Counted from the first letter of the stretch, positions 12,265 through 23,712 are shown. The stretch is 64,000 bases of DNA from Erodium maritimum (GCA_963921825.1 OY997595.1:19957228-20021227); one strand, 5' to 3'. The notes: a model not told the origin generated them from the letters alone. Numbers and translations: made by a program.

Positions 12265-12958
12265 TCCTTTTTTTGGACGAAAAGCGGGAGGCATCAATTT
12301 TATATATCAATCAAAGTGACATACATACAATCTGTTGAAAGCGCACAAGCAAACGATAAAATTACAGAATCCAAAGTAACAAGCCTATAGTATAATATTA
12401 CTGAACTCCCTACTAGAACGCACATAAGGCGCCCTAGAACGTGCAAACACGTGCACGTCAAAAGTGCAACAACGTGTACACCAAACCGTGCCACACAACG
12501 GGCACACCAAACCGTGCAACAAGAGCACACGAAACGTGAAACCAGTGCACAGAAACCGTGCAACTAGTGTACACCCAATCTACACCAAGTGCAGTTATTG
12601 AAAAGCTGTAAAACGAAAGGAGAAAAAAACCTAGCCGATTCATAGTCGCATCGTCCGACAAGGGACCTTTACCCGAGGAATCCAAAAACGCGAACTCCAG
12701 ACCCCCGCTAAAGGTAACCGTTCAGGCTGGATCTGCAACGTGACGAGTCACCGGAGCTTCCCACCACCGCTCAGACCCACCTTGTGAGTCCGTTGGCACC
12801 AAAACAACATCAGTCGGAGTTAGAGAGGGGGAGACGGAGGCTCCGCTGGTAATAGCCAAGGCCGAAGCCCCAACTATCACCGGCGGAGAAGAATGATTAA
12901 GAGAGGCGGCTGCTACTTCTTCTCCTAGGGTTGAGGGGGGGCGAGAGCGTGCTTTGTA
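12265..12958 (-). mobile_element. Short non-autonomous poly(A) retroelement, copy 2
   Basis: Minus-strand relative of 7215-7890, with the poly(T) side on the left (about 12268-12274). It is flanked by the 10-bp duplication CACATCTCAA (12255-12264 and 12959-12968). It shares the GC-rich 5' open frame, the GTGCAC-rich centre and the AT-rich 3' end with copy 1. The independent target duplication shows that the two copies transposed separately by target-primed reverse transcription. Confidence 0.75.
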
Positions 12959-12970
12959 CACATCTCAAGT

Positions 12971-13249
12971 CTTAATGTAGAATAATCCTAAAAACAAGTA
13001 ACAACTCAATAAAAGTAATCCCTTTCAAAAAAAATCTTTACGATGATCGATAAACTAAAAAGAAGCTTAGTTAGTAGTTATTCACGGAAGCTGAATAGCC
13101 GACGAGAATCTTTTTTGCAAACTTGTAGTGTTGCGTGCCTCTTTGTAATTGTGTATTGTTACAAGCTTATGAGTAATGAGTTATACCATACAACTTTTTA
13201 ATTGTAATTGATTTATTATTAGGTTTATTATTGTTAATATATATATATA
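12971..13249 (+). repeat. Direct repeat of 16691-16928 (copy 1), ending in (TA)n
   Basis: This shares several blocks with 16691-16928 in the same order: ATCCTAAAAACAAGTAACAA, GAATCTTTTTTGCA, CGTGCCTCTTTGTAATTGTG and TTAGGTTTATTATTGTTAAT. Copy 1 has an extra block in the middle. Both copies end in a (TA)n tract used as an insertion site. The origin is unknown. Confidence 0.8.
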
Positions 13250-13460
13250 GGCCCGCAATCGGGTGCGAACTATCATATTTGGTGTGAACCTGCGAACTGA
13301 ACCAGATTGCGCCATGTGTCGCGCTAAGAAAATGCTCCTTTTTTTATAATGAAGTTTAATAATTCGATTTTTCCCGTTTCGTTTCAACTCCGGTTTCATT
13401 TTTTCTTGCGCCAGTATTCTTATTTTTTAGAGCTTTCAAACAAGTAGTGGATTGCATATA
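13250..13460 (+). mobile_element. Terminal fragment of a (TA)n-flanked element, group C
   Basis: It begins immediately after (TA)n (13237-13248). Its terminus carries GGTGTGAACCTGCGAACTG, also seen next to (TA)n at 40988. Downstream sequence (TTGCGCCAGTATTC and the CGTTTCAACTCC block) resembles the inverted repeats of the element at 62455-63832. The far end appears lost or replaced by the next element. Confidence 0.55.
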
Positions 13461-13938
13461 GGGTAGCTATCCAGTAAAATCCACCCTTGTTGTGCAAACT
13501 ACAAACCAATCTAAGCCACAGGATGCGGTCAAAGTGACGTCAGCAGAGCGCGTGTGATGCTGACACGTGGCCGCTTCGCGCGTGCCTCTGCCTGCACAGT
13601 AGCGCGTGTTGACCACACGCGCGCGCGGATGCTGATCGTTTACAAGCATGGTGCTGATAGTTTAGTACAAATGCAAACTATCAGCATTGTGCGCGCAAAC
13701 TATCAGTACCGTGCTACGCAAACTATCAGTACTGTGCGCGCGCGCACCAGCAACGCGCACGCCCACGTGTCAGCACCTGGTGAGTTCGTAGTTTGCACAT
13801 TAAGGTGCGGTGTTTTATATATTTATTGCCCACGTGTCAGCATCTAATGCGCTCTGCTGACATCACTTTGGGGGGATCCTATGGCTCAGATTGGTTCGTA
13901 GTTTGCACAATAAGGGGTGGTTTGTACCTGATACCAAC
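13461..13938 (+). mobile_element. (TA)n-flanked MITE, group B, copy 1
   Basis: A ~480-bp element between (TA)n tracts. The left end reads GGGTAGCTATCCAGTAAAA and the right end, read inward, GTTGGTATCAGGTACAAACC. Both then continue into an ACCACCC...TTGTGCAAACTAC inverted repeat of about 40 bp. No coding capacity. The interior is rich in CGCG words and repeats AAACTATCAG. It contains a perfect TGACGTCA at 13535-13542 and CACGTG at 13564 and 13764, which match plant bZIP and G-box cores. Confidence 0.8.
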
Positions 13939-13948
13939 TATATATATA

Positions 13949-14411
13949 GGGTAGCTATCTAGTAAAAACCACCCTTATTATGCAAACTATCTAAGCCACA
14001 GGATGCGGTCAAAGTGACGTCAGCAGAGCGCGCGCGATGCTGACACGTGACCGCTTCGCGCACACCTCTGCCCGCGCGCGTGGGCGTGTTGACCACGCGC
14101 AGGTGCTGATCGTTTACAAGCACGATGCTGATAGTTTAGTAGAAATGCAAACTATCAGCACTGTGCGTGCAAACGATCAGCACCGTGCTACGCAAACTAT
14201 CAGTACTGTACGCGCGCGCACCAGCAGCGCGCGCGCCCACGTGTCAGCACCTGGTGAGTTCGTAGTTTGCACAATAAGGTGCGGTGTTTTATATATTTAT
14301 TGCCCACGTGTCAGCATCTGGTGCGCTCTGTTGACATCACTTTGGGGGGTCCTATGGCTTAGATTGGTTCGTAGTTTGCACAATAAGGGGTGATTTGTAC
14401 CTGATACCAAC
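13949..14411 (+). mobile_element. (TA)n-flanked MITE, group B, copy 2
   Basis: Homologous to copy 1 along its length and in the same orientation. It is separated from copy 1 only by (TA)5 at 13939-13948, and followed by (CT)n and (TA)n. It has TGACGTCA at 14015-14022, CACGTG at 14044-14049 and repeated AAACTATCAG words. Each copy keeps its own pair of ends. Confidence 0.8.
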
Positions 14412-14444
14412 TCTCTCTCTCTCTCTGTATATATATATATATAT

Positions 14445-14880
14445 GGTGGGTATCCAATAAAAACCATCCTTATCATGCAAACTACAAAAAAATTTGAGCC
14501 ACATGATGCAACCAAGATGACGTCATCAGAGCGCGCGCGATGCTGACACGTGGCCACTTCGCGCGCGCCCTGCCCGCACAGTAGCGAGTGCTAATAGTTT
14601 ACATAGCACTTTGATGATAGTTTAGTATAAATGTAAACTATCAGAACATTGTGTACTAAACTATCAACACCGTGCTATGCAAACTATCAATACTGTGCGC
14701 GCGCCCACGTGTCAGCATCTGGTGAATTCGTAGTTTGCACAATAAGGTGCGGTGTTTTATATGTTTAATTTCCTACGTCTCAACATCTGGTGCGCTCTGC
14801 TAACATCACTTTGGGGGGATCTTATGGCTCAGATTGGTTTGTAGTTTGCACAATAAGAGGTGGTTTGTACCCGATACCAA
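14445..14880 (+). mobile_element. (TA)n-flanked MITE, group B, copy 3
   Basis: Third consecutive copy, more diverged, between (TA)n tracts at 14428-14444 and 14881-14897. It retains the CAAACTAC inverted-repeat core, TGACGTCA at 14518-14525 and CACGTG at 14547-14552. It is shorter in the CG-rich centre than copies 1 and 2. Confidence 0.78.
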
Positions 14881-14897
14881 ATATATATATATATATA

Positions 14898-16676
14898 GGT
14901 ACACTTTCAAGTGTTACCTATTTGTTATTTTGTTACATGTTACATTGTTTTAAGCCTTTAGATCAAGACAAATCAATGGCTATAAACTCAATGGCAGTCA
15001 GTCGTAAATAACTAAAATTTGTATTTTCATATGGTAATTTTATATTGTACAAGGGCATTCCTGTCATTTCACTTTTAACATTTACCAACCCTAATAATAC
15101 TCTCTTTCATTCATACCACACATGCACACACGCAGACCAATCTTGCAGATTGAACTCAGCCGCACCCCATTCTTTCAGAGCAATCGCCAGCGCCGGAGCA
15201 TCCCCGACCGAAGCTGCCGATGAAGACACGCCGTGCTCCCGTGGTCTGGCTCGACGCGCCAGACCACCCTTGTTTGCCGGGTCTGAGATCGATTCCCCGT
15301 CGTGACTCCGCGTTAGTCAACTTCCTCGCCCTGTTCGGCCAAGCTGCCACGTCCCAGAGCAACCATGTCGTCCCAAAGCTCGATTCGTGGCTGATGAAGC
15401 TCGATTTGCAGATCTGGTAAGTCGTGCTCCAACCCGAAAATCGGATTTGCAACTCAGGTGAAAAGCTTGAAGTCCAGAGAACTTCGAGGTGCTCACGGGG
15501 ATGCTACGCCTCGCCGAGCTCCGATCCGTACCACTGGTCGGCTTACCTAACGCCGTTCACCAAAGCGCCTTCTTGTGCCAGAGAAGTGGCCAGCGCTTGC
15601 AGATGAAGTAGATCCGGGAAAGCTGTTGTGAACCATGCCTTAGCCACCGTGAATCCCAGTGAGGTTTTGGCTCAGATGTATGAGTTTGAGGTATATTAGT
15701 TATATTTTTAGTTGCAAAATGCTTGGTAAATGTGGGTAATCTTCTGCAAAGATCTTGTAAAGCGATTTATTGCAACATTACATGGAATTTCCATATTTTT
15801 ATTGTGCCTTTGATCTTTTGACCTCTAACGGGAACATACTCTTACAAGATTTGTAATACTTTAAATTGTGGTATCGTTTTCTGTTTTTTGATTTTGTAAT
15901 TATAGATAATATTATGGTTGTTCTAATGTATTTATTTCTGTAATTTTTGATACAATATCATGTAACTTTCTGTATTTATTTCGGTTGTCGTTCATCAGCC
16001 TTCCCAAACGGCGTCCGATACATCGAGGTAAGGTATGCATGGATCTGAAGCCACCATTCCCAAACGTGCTCAACCGCCAGCTCTGCCTCCACAAATCTTT
16101 AATTTCAGCACAAAAAATTTGTAACATCGGCTCCAAAAATTTGTCACTTGAGTATATTTCTGTAACTTATTTCATTCATGTAACTTAAACTGTACAGATT
16201 TATAAATCTTATGTAACATATTGGATAGTTTTATGTAACATTGAGTGTTGAATTATGTGATTTTCAGAGTATAATTATGTAACTTGAGGGTATATTTTTG
16301 AAAAAATATTGAATACTCGATTTACAAAAATGTAACATCCGATATAAAATTTCTATAACATTCAACACAAATTTCTGTAATATTGTACATAATGTTATGT
16401 AACACGTACAATGTTTAGAAAGCGATAAAAATATAAATTTATTTTTTAAAAAAATTAATTTTTATTTTTAAAAAAATATTAAAAAAATCATAGTTAAAAA
16501 AATCTGCAGTAATTTTCCAAAGAGACGAAATTACAAAGCGCCCTTTTATTGATTTTCTTATTTTATTTGTGAATAATTGACCTTGAAAATCTATAACCAT
16601 TGGATTTCAAAATTCAATGGCTTAGATTTGTGTAACAAGTAACAAAATAAGTGTTGATAACACTTGAAAGTGCCCC
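14898..16676 (+). mobile_element. (TA)n-flanked TIR element, group A, copy 1, with gene-like interior
   Basis: The ends, read inward, are GGTACACTTTCAAGTGTTAC and GGGGCACTTTCAAGTGTTAT, continuing into a TTGTTACxTGTTAC inverted repeat. The element is flanked by (TA)n. The interior has a GC-rich segment (about 15140-15620) with short open frames in otherwise AT-rich DNA, as expected if a genic fragment was captured. No frame is long or conserved enough to name. A related element is at 23946-25711. Confidence 0.72.
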
Positions 16677-16690
16677 TATATATATATATA

Positions 16691-16928
16691 ATCCTAAAAA
16701 CAAGTAACAACTCAATAAAAGTAATCTCTTTCAAAATTTTCAGACTTGTAGATTCGATCTCAAGGAAAGCCGAACAGTCGGCGAGAATCTTTTTTGCAGA
16801 CTTGTAGTGTATGCGTGCCTCTTTGTAATTGTGTATTGTTATAGGCTTATGAGTAATAAGGTATGACCATACAACTTCTTAATTATAATTTATTTATAAT
16901 TAGGTTTATTATTGTTAATATATATATA
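16691..16928 (+). repeat. Direct repeat of 12971-13249 (copy 2)
   Basis: Starts directly after the (TA)n right of the group A element and ends in another (TA)n at 16918-16928. It is collinear with copy 1 except for the missing central block, so the arrangement is repeat-(TA)n-insertions twice in a row. Confidence 0.8.
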
Positions 16929-16936
16929 AGGACGGG

Positions 16937-18776
16937 TTGCTCCGGTCTGTTGTCGCTTTATTCAGAGTTTCAGGCCATTATCCCAGTGAAGAAGTCCAAG
17001 GGTGGCCCCATCACTGGTGGTGATGCACAGAATCGCCGGAGCAGGAAGCCTCGTCCGGTTGCTGCATCAACGGCGAAGCAGGGCCCATTCTCAGGTGAGG
17101 CCGATCCTACTTCGATATCTATCCCCTTGGCTGGTTCAAAGGAAGGGGAGACGGACAGAGTGTGCTCGGATAGAGCAGTGGCTCGCTGGCGAAGACTCCC
17201 GGTTCAGTACGTGGTGAGCGACACAGAGCTCTACGTTTGGAATTTACCTTATCCTGCGTCTGAGTAGTGGTTTCGGGAAGAACTTTCCAAGTTTGGCGTT
17301 ATAGCTTCTTTTTCGTTGGTGAAGAAAGCTAATAGGAAGGGTTTGTTTTTTGGGTTCGTCCGTTTCACGACGTCCTTGGCGGCGTCTCAGGCTGTTGAGA
17401 CTCTAAATGGGGCACGAGTGAGAGGGCATGTGCTGTTCGTGGCATTTTCTCGGCAGTGGTTAGTCTCTCCGGCGACCGAGTCAGTCGGGAACGAGAAACA
17501 GAGCATTGGCTCTATTCCACGTGACGATCTGATCCATCACTCCGGTGAGCTCGCTCGGTCACATGGCAATATGCTGGAGTCTCCTAGAGAGATACTGACT
17601 CAAATGGTCACTCCCTCTCGTCGACGTTTGGCCTCTCCAGCGACTGAGCTAGTCCGGACCGAAAAACAGAGCATGGGATCTGTTCCGTGTGTTGTTCCGA
17701 TCCCTCATTCCGGTGGGCTCGAGCGGTCAGAAGTCACTGCAATGGAGTCTCCTAGAGGGTTAGTGCCACTTCCGGTCACTTCCTCTCTGGTACCAACCTC
17801 GACGACGCTTGTGCAGGATTCCGTCGAGCTCCCAGGTTCATCTTCCCCCGTTTCAGGAATAGGGCACTTGATTTCAGGGATTGCTGATCACGGGATTTAG
17901 ATTTCGAATCCAAAGATAAGAGATTGTGCTGATCCTGTTTTGATTGCGCCGTACTTCTCAGATGGGTTGCCATCGCCAGAGGTTTTGGATAAGGTCAAAC
18001 TTGGGGCTGTAGTTGGGCCTCGAGTTCTTTTGGGCCAAGAAACCTCTCTTGGTGGGCTTGGCCTCAATCAGGCTGATTCTGGCCTGGTAGGGTCGGGCCT
18101 GCCTTGTGGGCTTCCTGGGCCTGCTGTCAGTTCATCAGATAAGGCCCAAGTGATGGTTTGAGAGGATCCAAACTTAGTTACCATTTTTAAGCGAATGGAG
18201 AAAGACCTGGACCCATCGGCTAGGGGCTCGGGTGATCCGACTTTGGAGTTTGGTTTCCAACGAAGTCGGTGGAAGGAAGCCTTGCAAAAACCGATATCTG
18301 TGGTTGTGCCAAAAAAACGTGGTCACCCCAAGAAGGGCCTAGAGAAGGTGATCACACAACCAGTGGCAGTGTATCAGACGAGAGCCAGGACTTCTGCAGA
18401 TAAAGGGGATAACAAGGGTCGTTTCTTGGTGAACGTAGCCAAAATAGATAGCTCGGGTAACTGGAACTACAACGCGAAGGTCGGTAGAAAATTTGTTGAT
18501 CTCTGCTCCTTAGCTTCCGAGGGAAAGAGGGACAGGGATCTTTTGGAACCGACTTCTGACCAAGTACTATCCCCTGTTCCGTTATCTAACCGGTGTACTT
18601 GTTTGAAACCGAACAGGAATTAGGCAAGATGTTTGTCCGTTTTGTTTTGTTCTGGTTCTGTTTTTTCTCTTTGTAGTTGTATTGGTTAAAGGAAAAGATC
18701 TCTTCAGATCTTTTCTTACTTTGTTCTATTTCTTTTTAGAACATTTTCTCAATAAAATTTTTAGCTTATCAAAAAA
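16937..18776 (+). mobile_element. ORF1-only L1-type LINE copy with RRM, complete with target duplication
   Basis: A 17-bp duplication flanks the copy (16920-16936 and 18777-18793; 16 of 17 identical, ending GACGGG). The 3' end has AATAAAATTTTTAGCTTATC followed by poly(A), the usual plant L1 tail. Only one ORF is present and its stop (18621-18623) is ~150 bp from the tail. There is no endonuclease or reverse transcriptase ORF2. The copy is therefore either an ORF1-only non-autonomous LINE or a copy with ORF2 deleted. Confidence 0.8.
16981..18623 (+). pseudogene. LINE ORF1 protein with RRM domain, three in-frame stops
   Basis: One frame runs the whole length, interrupted only by TAG (17265-17267), TAG (17898-17900) and TGA (18159-18161), so it is a lightly decayed single ORF. 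An RNA-recognition motif lies at about 17220-17460: an RNP2-like segment LYVWNLPYP and an RNP1 segment KGLFFGFVRF. A Ser/Pro/Gly-rich linker follows, then a basic tail with VPKKRGHPKKG. LINE ORF1 proteins bind the element RNA in the cytoplasm. RRM-bearing ORF1s define the BNR type of plant L1 described in Beta. No reliable ATG is visible, so the start is not fixed. A relative of the RRM occurs at 55836-56345. Confidence 0.75.
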
Positions 18777-19257
18777 ATATATATAAAGACGGGATAATGT
18801 GAGAACCAGGCTTATTGTGCTAACTGCGGACGCACAGGAGGGCAACACGTGTCTTTTTCACTCGTGCACGTGTTAATAACGCACGCGCATGCTGCTGGTA
18901 GCGCGCGCATGTTGCTGGTCAATCGGCCCTGGTGTTGGCCGATCGGTCGTGGTGGTGCTGGTACAACACACACACAATGCTGGTACAATACGCACATAGT
19001 GCTGGTACAATACCCACACATTTTTCTGGCCGATCGGCCCTAGTGCTAGCCCATCGACCTTGGTGGTGCTGGTACAACACGCACACAGTGCTAGTACATT
19101 ACGCACACAGTACTGGTACAATACACACAGTGTTGCTGGCCGATCGGCCTTGGTGGTGCTGGTACAACACGCACACAGTAATGGTACAATACGCACACAA
19201 TACTGGTACAATGTTTATTGATTCATAAAAACTAATTTACAACCAAATCCATGTGTG

Positions 19258-19375
19258 TTTTTAAACCCTAAGCTAAACCTGAAACCCCAAAAACTAAACC
19301 ATAAACCCTAAAATATAAACCATAAATCCCAAAACTAAACCATAAACCATAAAACTGAACCTAAAACTTAAGGAA
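19258..19375 (+). repeat. Degenerate telomere-like AAACCCTA repeats
   Basis: Repeated AAACCCTAAA and AAACCATAAA words, resembling the plant telomere unit with about one substitution per unit, within the group D element. Too diverged to be a functional telomere. Confidence 0.5.
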
Positions 19376-20351
19376 AATAATCCCAAAGTCCAAATATTAA
19401 TAAAGGAAATCAGAAAACAAAAAAAGTAGAAATAAAAATCCAGAATCTAAAAGTACGATTTGACCCGGCCGAAAACATCGTACAACACGACATAGCTGTG
19501 ATTGTTGCTCCCCGGGCCATTTCCACCCAAAAAATGCTAGGATTTTGACAAATTTTTACAATGATTCAAGCTCGGGTTCAATTCTGCTGATTCAATTCTG
19601 CCGATTCAATACATACACAAGTGCTGGTACAATACACACACAGTGCTGGTACGTCATATACATGGGTGCTGGTACCAGTAGCGGCGTGCACATGAACAAT
19701 ATTTGTGTCTGCGCGCGCGAAAAAGCCATGTGTCGCTCTCATGTGACTTCGCAGTTCGCACAATAAGGCCTGGTTCGCATATGATACCGAGTCTATATAT
19801 ATATGATAACTATCAGGTACAAACTTCACAACTTTGTCAAAACGTAGAACTATCAATCTGTGCCCTTGGATCATGAAATTAAAGGCCTATATTTAATGGC
19901 CTTATTACCCAAATGGCCTTATTCTAGGAAAATGTAATTAAACTGGCCCCACCATCCAATGCTCCCACCTAACTAGCCTCCTCATTAATGACACTTTCCT
20001 ACTACCAACATTACCCTCATGGATGATCCATGTCAGCACCCAACTCTACACTCATTTTTGTTCCATGTCAGCATCCACCTCAACTTTCGTTTGGCCTCTT
20101 GGCGCCAAATCCACAACAGCAGTCGTTAGCCAATTCGCGCCAAATCCAGTTGAATTGGGGGAAATCGAGTTTCGTTTGTTTGCCCCATTCTCGTTCGCTT
20201 CTCCTACATCCTCATTTTTGTTCTTCAATTGCTGCTGTCCCGTGCATTGTTTGTCCTCCTACCCGTTGTTTCTTCTTCAATTTCTCGTGCGAGCTGCTCA
20301 ATTGATTGTTCCACTGTCATTGAAGTCTGCCCAGAAAAACCCTAGCTCGAG

Positions 20352-20824
20352 GTAAGTAATTGAAAAGACCTAATTTGTAGATTTTGAGCAATATGTATGT
20401 TTAAACGTAGTTAATGTTATCATGGAATGGTTTTGAAACATATTTCGAGCTAGTATTGCTTCATTAGGACCTCCATTTTGTGATTCTGTGGTTCGAGTTC
20501 GTACCATGCCGATGATAATAGTTCTTAGATCGACACGTTCTGGTATGAGCTGTTACCAGGTCGGTTTGGCGATCTGGTTTCATGTAAACTAGAACGGGTG
20601 TCCATCCGGTATTTTACGTAACAAAATGTACTATCAATCTGTTATTAACTCATCTATATTTATGCATTTACCCCTTTTGGCTTTTGTTTGAAAATAGTTT
20701 TACAAGTCCTTTATTTACAAAGGCCTTTTTGTTTGAAATTGTTTTAAAATCGTTTTTTAAATATTTGTAGATGTCTATTATGGTAAATTGTAGCTTTATA
20801 TCTATATGTTCCTAATTGTTGTAG
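20352..20824 (+). other. Probable 5' leader intron of mudrA
   Basis: A consensus donor (GAG then GTAAGTAA at 20352) and an acceptor (TTGTTGTAG ending 20824) enclose AT-rich sequence. The acceptor lies two bases before the mudrA ATG at 20827. The preceding 20030-20351 would be the non-coding first exon; it contains CCCTAGCTCGAG just before the donor. Confidence 0.55.
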
Positions 20825-20826
20825 GA

Positions 20827-23058
20827 ATGATTCGAGTGCTAATACATGCTTCTTATGGTGGGGAATATTTGAACGAGAATGAGAAGTATAGTTGGATACT
20901 ACGTAATTCAAAGTCTTATGAGTGCGGGGGATTCCATTGATCTTATGAGTGCTAAAGGTGGACAACACGTTTATCTCCCACGTCAAGCTGTTAGTACGGG
21001 TAGTACTGATGTAGAAGAAGTAGCAGGGTCAAATCCTACTCCAGCACATTTAAGTTTTGATGATGATTATATTGATGATACGCAAGGCGGCGTAGAAGAG
21101 AATCTAGAACAGTTTAGTTCTGATGATGATATGAAAGATGTGGAAGATGATGTGGAAGTGGATGATGACGTGGAAGTGGATGATGATGTGGAATTGGAAG
21201 ATATGAAAAACGAACAATCGTATGCAGAACAATCCAGATCAAGTTTTGATCCTGCAAAACACTTTTATCCGACGGAAGTGCTTGATGTCGAAGCTAACTC
21301 GATCGATTTTCAAGATGGGCCAGGTTTAGCAATTGGTGATACGTTTGAGACGAAAGAAGAGTTTTAGACGTTTTTGTCAGATATTTTGTAAAGGACGGGT
21401 TTGATTATCGTGTTGCCAAATCTAACAAGTCGCTGTTTGTGGCAAAATGTGCTAATGAAAATTGTGGATGGAGAGTGCGTGCAGCCAGAATTGGAACTAC
21501 AAGGCAGTTCTCCGTCATAACATATTTCAATACTCACTATTGCTCTGCGAATGCGACGAAGGTCCACCGCCGGCAAGCAACTACTAAATATGTTGATGAA
21601 TTTGTGAGGCAAAAATGTGCGGGTCAAAAGCATACACCGTGTCCAAGACTAAATCAAATATTTCTGCAAAATGATAGTCAGTCAAGCAACCAGATACCAT
21701 ACTGGCAAGCTTGGAAGGCCAGAAAACTTGCCAACTTTTATCTTAGAGGGGATCTCGAGAAAATTTATGCACTCCTTCCGGCTTATTTGGAGATGGTTGT
21801 AGAGAAGAATCCAGGAACAATCACTCATCTAAAGGTAGATGAAGAAAGCAGATTCAAATATGTATTTAGAGCATATGCAGCATGTATTCCAGGATGGTCG
21901 AGTATGAGAAAAGTCGTTGCGGTTGATGACACCTTCTTGAAGATACGGTTCAAAGGATTAATGCTTATTGCAACCGCACAAGATGATCATCATCAGTAAT
22001 ATCCTACTGCTTGGGGAATTGTAGACACAGAGAATGATGCTTCATGGACATGGTTTTTTGAGAAGTTACAAGAATTTATACCAGATGAAGATGATTTGGT
22101 AATTCTTTCTGATAGGAATCAGAGTATCATCAATGGGAGGTTGAAGATCTATCCCAAAGCAGATCATGGACACTATAGGTGGCATCTCGAACGAAATGTA
22201 CGACTTCATTAAAAAAAGGCTACTACTGGAGAAGGGCTTCTAAATGCTTTCAAAAAATGCGCTGAAGCGTATCGGGTATCTGAGTTCAACAGATTGTACG
22301 AAATTATGAGTGAATCCTACCCATCAGCCATCCAGTATCTTGAAGAAACAAATATAGCGATACATCAGTGGGCTAGAGCACACTTCAGAGGTGCTCGGTA
22401 CAATATCATGACAACAAATGGAGTGGAGTCGATAAACACAACATTGAAAGAGCCAAGAGAGTGGCCTATCATTGCATTGCTTGATGTTATGCAGGAGAGA
22501 GTTTCAGAGTGGTCCAACAGGCGTCGCCTTCACATTGCATGTATACCTCCAGGTACAATGTTGACTCAACAAGCAGAGAAAGTCCTTCGGGTAAGGACAT
22601 GAGTTGCTGCCTAAATGAAAGTGATAAAACTCAATGCATCAGAGTTTCAGGTTGTTGGTAAGAAACATGTGACCATAGTTAATTTACCTGAGAAGCGGTG
22701 TGAATGTCGTGTGTTCGACTTTGATAAATTGCCTTGTGTACATTCAATAGCAGCTGCCAAGTTGAAGAACATTGATTGTTATCAGTTCTGCTCCGACTAT
22801 TACTCGCTGAACATGTGGAGCATGGCTTATTTTGAAACCCTTTATCCCGTACCAGCGGAATGAGATTGGGTTTCTCTTAGCTCCGAACCATTTATAAAGG
22901 TTCTCCCTCCAAAAATACCATTGAAGCGCGGTAGACCACAAGTATAGAGAATCCCATCCGCCGGTGAGCCACGTCGGCCACAAAGAATAAGAATATGTAG
23001 ATTATATGGTGTTGTTGGTCATACAAGGACAACATGTTCCATGACAACTATTATGTAA
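20827..23058 (+). pseudogene. mudrA-like: MULE transposase (mudrA-like), frameshifted and with stops
   Basis: Start ATG 20827 opens MIRVLIHASYGGEY, typical of plant mudrA N-termini. Frameshifts fall near 20930 and 21370-21390 and an acidic segment lies at about 21060-21230. From 21391 one frame runs to 23058. It has a zinc-finger DNA-binding region (AKCANENCGWRVRA, His and Cys following), then the DDE core: Asp in VAVDDTFLK (21925), Asp in ILSDRN (22111), Glu in NGVESIN (22426). A SWIM finger (CECRVFDFDKLPCVH, 22699 on) and a zinc knuckle with one Cys replaced by Tyr (~22996) follow. In-frame stops are at 21997, 22210, 22600, 22612, 22861 and 22945. The usual HxxC of the core reads HGHY. Inactive, but clearly a former autonomous transposase. 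Confidence 0.93.
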
Positions 23059-23184
23059 TAAGGTCATTTATGCCATTTATTATGTAATTAGGATGATAAC
23101 CATTTTATGAACAATTTGTGCTTGTTGAGGAACTTGTAATTGGGATGTAACCATGTTATGAACAATTTGTGCTTGTTGAGGAAT

Positions 23185-23712
23185 TTGTGATTGTGATTTG
23201 CATGTTATTGATTTTCTTTTTATTCTCTATCCAATTGTTGCTAATATTTATTTGAATAGTGTTTCTCAGTTAATTCAAAGTATTTTCTCATGTTACACTC
23301 TCTGCTTGCTGTTCACCAAAGTTGGGGAACACTTTGTAATAGTTATTTTCCGGGGAAATGCTGAATTTGCTGTCTGGTGTTCCAGATACTTAAGACATTA
23401 TCCAGACTGTTAGTTCAAATTGGATTATTCTTTCCAGACTGGAATCTAGAACGCTAATAATAATGTCAGACTTGATATTTAACCTGGACATTAACTCCTA
23501 GAAAACATATACAAACTGTAAAATAAAGTGAAGATCTATAAAAGTTCTTCTAGACCTAGTAAATATTTTCCAAAGTAGCATATTTTAGACAAAATGAGAA
23601 CATAATTGTTGCTTCCCAGAAACACGAGTATATGGTACAGAACACTAGAAATAATGTTCATTCATATGTCACATACAATTTTTTTTTACCAATCCTATTA
23701 AAGTTTGGATAT
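23185..23712 (+). repeat. Direct duplication, copy 1 (continues beyond the MITE to ~26430)
   Basis: Matches 26461-26903 in order, including ACCTGGACATTAACTC, AAGTGAAGATCTATAAAAGT and GTTGCTTCCCAGAAACACGA. The MITE 23713-26300 splits copy 1, while the matching point in copy 2 is uninterrupted. No coding potential. It lies between the mudrA and GRF genes. Confidence 0.85.

Larger units (their letters stand above)
16929..19793 (+). mobile_element. (TA)n-flanked TIR element, group D, host of the ORF1-only LINE
   Basis: The left end (GACGGGATAATG once the LINE is removed, continuing GTGAGAACCAGGC) and the right end read inward (GACTCGGTATCATATGCGAA) pair as an imperfect inverted repeat. The repeat includes GAACCAGGC, TTATTGTGC and AACTGCG. 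(TA)n tracts lie at 16918-16928 and 19794-19804. The interior (about 18890-19210) has repeated GGTGCTGGTACAA and CGATCGGCC words with no coding potential. The LINE copy 16937-18776 is inserted near the left tip. Confidence 0.65.

Noticed and set aside
18873..19228. Cys/Tyr- and Trp-rich frames on both strands at ~19 kb
   Set aside because: They arise from GGTGCTGGTACAA repeats of the group D element and have no conserved pattern.
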